Below, piece by piece: positions 31,515 to 31,677 of a stretch of 31,677 nt of DNA. The DNA is taken from NCBI GenBank assembly GCA_024220525.1, contig JAMYWO010000003.1, positions 1-31,677 on the forward strand, read 5' to 3'. Below the pieces are notes generated by a model. That model was given only the letters and a program-made list of their open reading frames with translations, made no database searches and had not been told where the DNA came from. Origin of the DNA: Cochliopodium minus (Eukaryota > Discosea > Himatismenida > Cochliopodiidae). Position 1 is the first letter of the stretch, and each line of letters starts with the position of its first letter. The position numbers were made by a program, and so were the translations under genes.

Positions 31515-31677
31515 CTTTTGCAATAAAGATATTTATCAAACATAAAATTTGGATTAAAGAATAATATAAAAAAAAATTTGCAGTAAAAATTAATCAACAT
31601 TAAATATATCAAAGAATGGATCAATATCAATCAACATATACCAAGGATAATATGATCATATTCAATCAATGATCAAT

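Overview
The window is nuclear DNA of an AT-rich, intron-rich eukaryote with aerobic mitochondria, most likely a free-living protist. It shows GT-AG introns of about 45 to 450 nt that are T-rich on the coding strand, standard stop codons (TAA and TGA both used), gaps of about 100 nt between several genes, a Hippo-type kinase, a nuclear COX6A gene, and a fused glutamine-dependent carbamoyl-phosphate synthase without DHOase or ATCase domains. I cannot name the lineage from sequence alone. Heterolobosean, amoebozoan and other deep protists are all possible. All gene models below were spliced by eye. Most were checked by reading-phase agreement across every junction and by homologous motifs crossing the junctions.

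Layout, left to right: a 5'-truncated MST/Hippo-like kinase with threonine-motif repeats, two and a half LIM domains and a C-terminal membrane anchor (+, 101-5333); an STK19-like winged-helix protein (-, 5447-6704); an orphan N/S/T-rich protein (-, 6790-7533); a mitochondrial-type glutamine-dependent carbamoyl-phosphate synthase (-, 7856-12694); a 1.6-kb gap with coding-like but broken frames; eIF3i (-, 14281-15884); COX6A (+, 16335-16710); class III alcohol dehydrogenase (+, 17009-19769); an orphan five-helix membrane protein (-, 19866-20865); proteasome deubiquitinase RPN11 (+, 21420-23196); a 0.7-kb gap; monoamine oxidase with the covalent-flavin cysteine (+, 23921-26130); S-formylglutathione hydrolase (+, 26227-28122); a double-SH3 scaffold protein (+, 28226-31013); and the 3' end of an unidentified gene (-, 31253-31514).

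The most remarkable feature is extreme microexon splicing. The alcohol dehydrogenase model needs a 2-nt exon (AG), and the kinase builds its conserved WMAPE segment from an 8-nt and a 4-nt exon. Further exons of 8, 10, 10, 11, 13, 15, 17, 19, 19, 22, 22 and 26 nt occur across the window, separated by introns near the minimum size. In the kinase, skipping the 8- and 4-nt exons together removes exactly four codons in frame, so it could act as an on/off switch.

Functionally, the two enzymes of glutathione-dependent formaldehyde oxidation (ADH class III and S-formylglutathione hydrolase) lie on the same strand within 11 kb. The hydrolase is directly preceded by an aldehyde-producing amine oxidase. 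The remaining genes are housekeeping (eIF3i, RPN11, COX6A, CPS) or scaffold/signalling genes. No prokaryotic operon, CRISPR array, tRNA or transposon was recognised.
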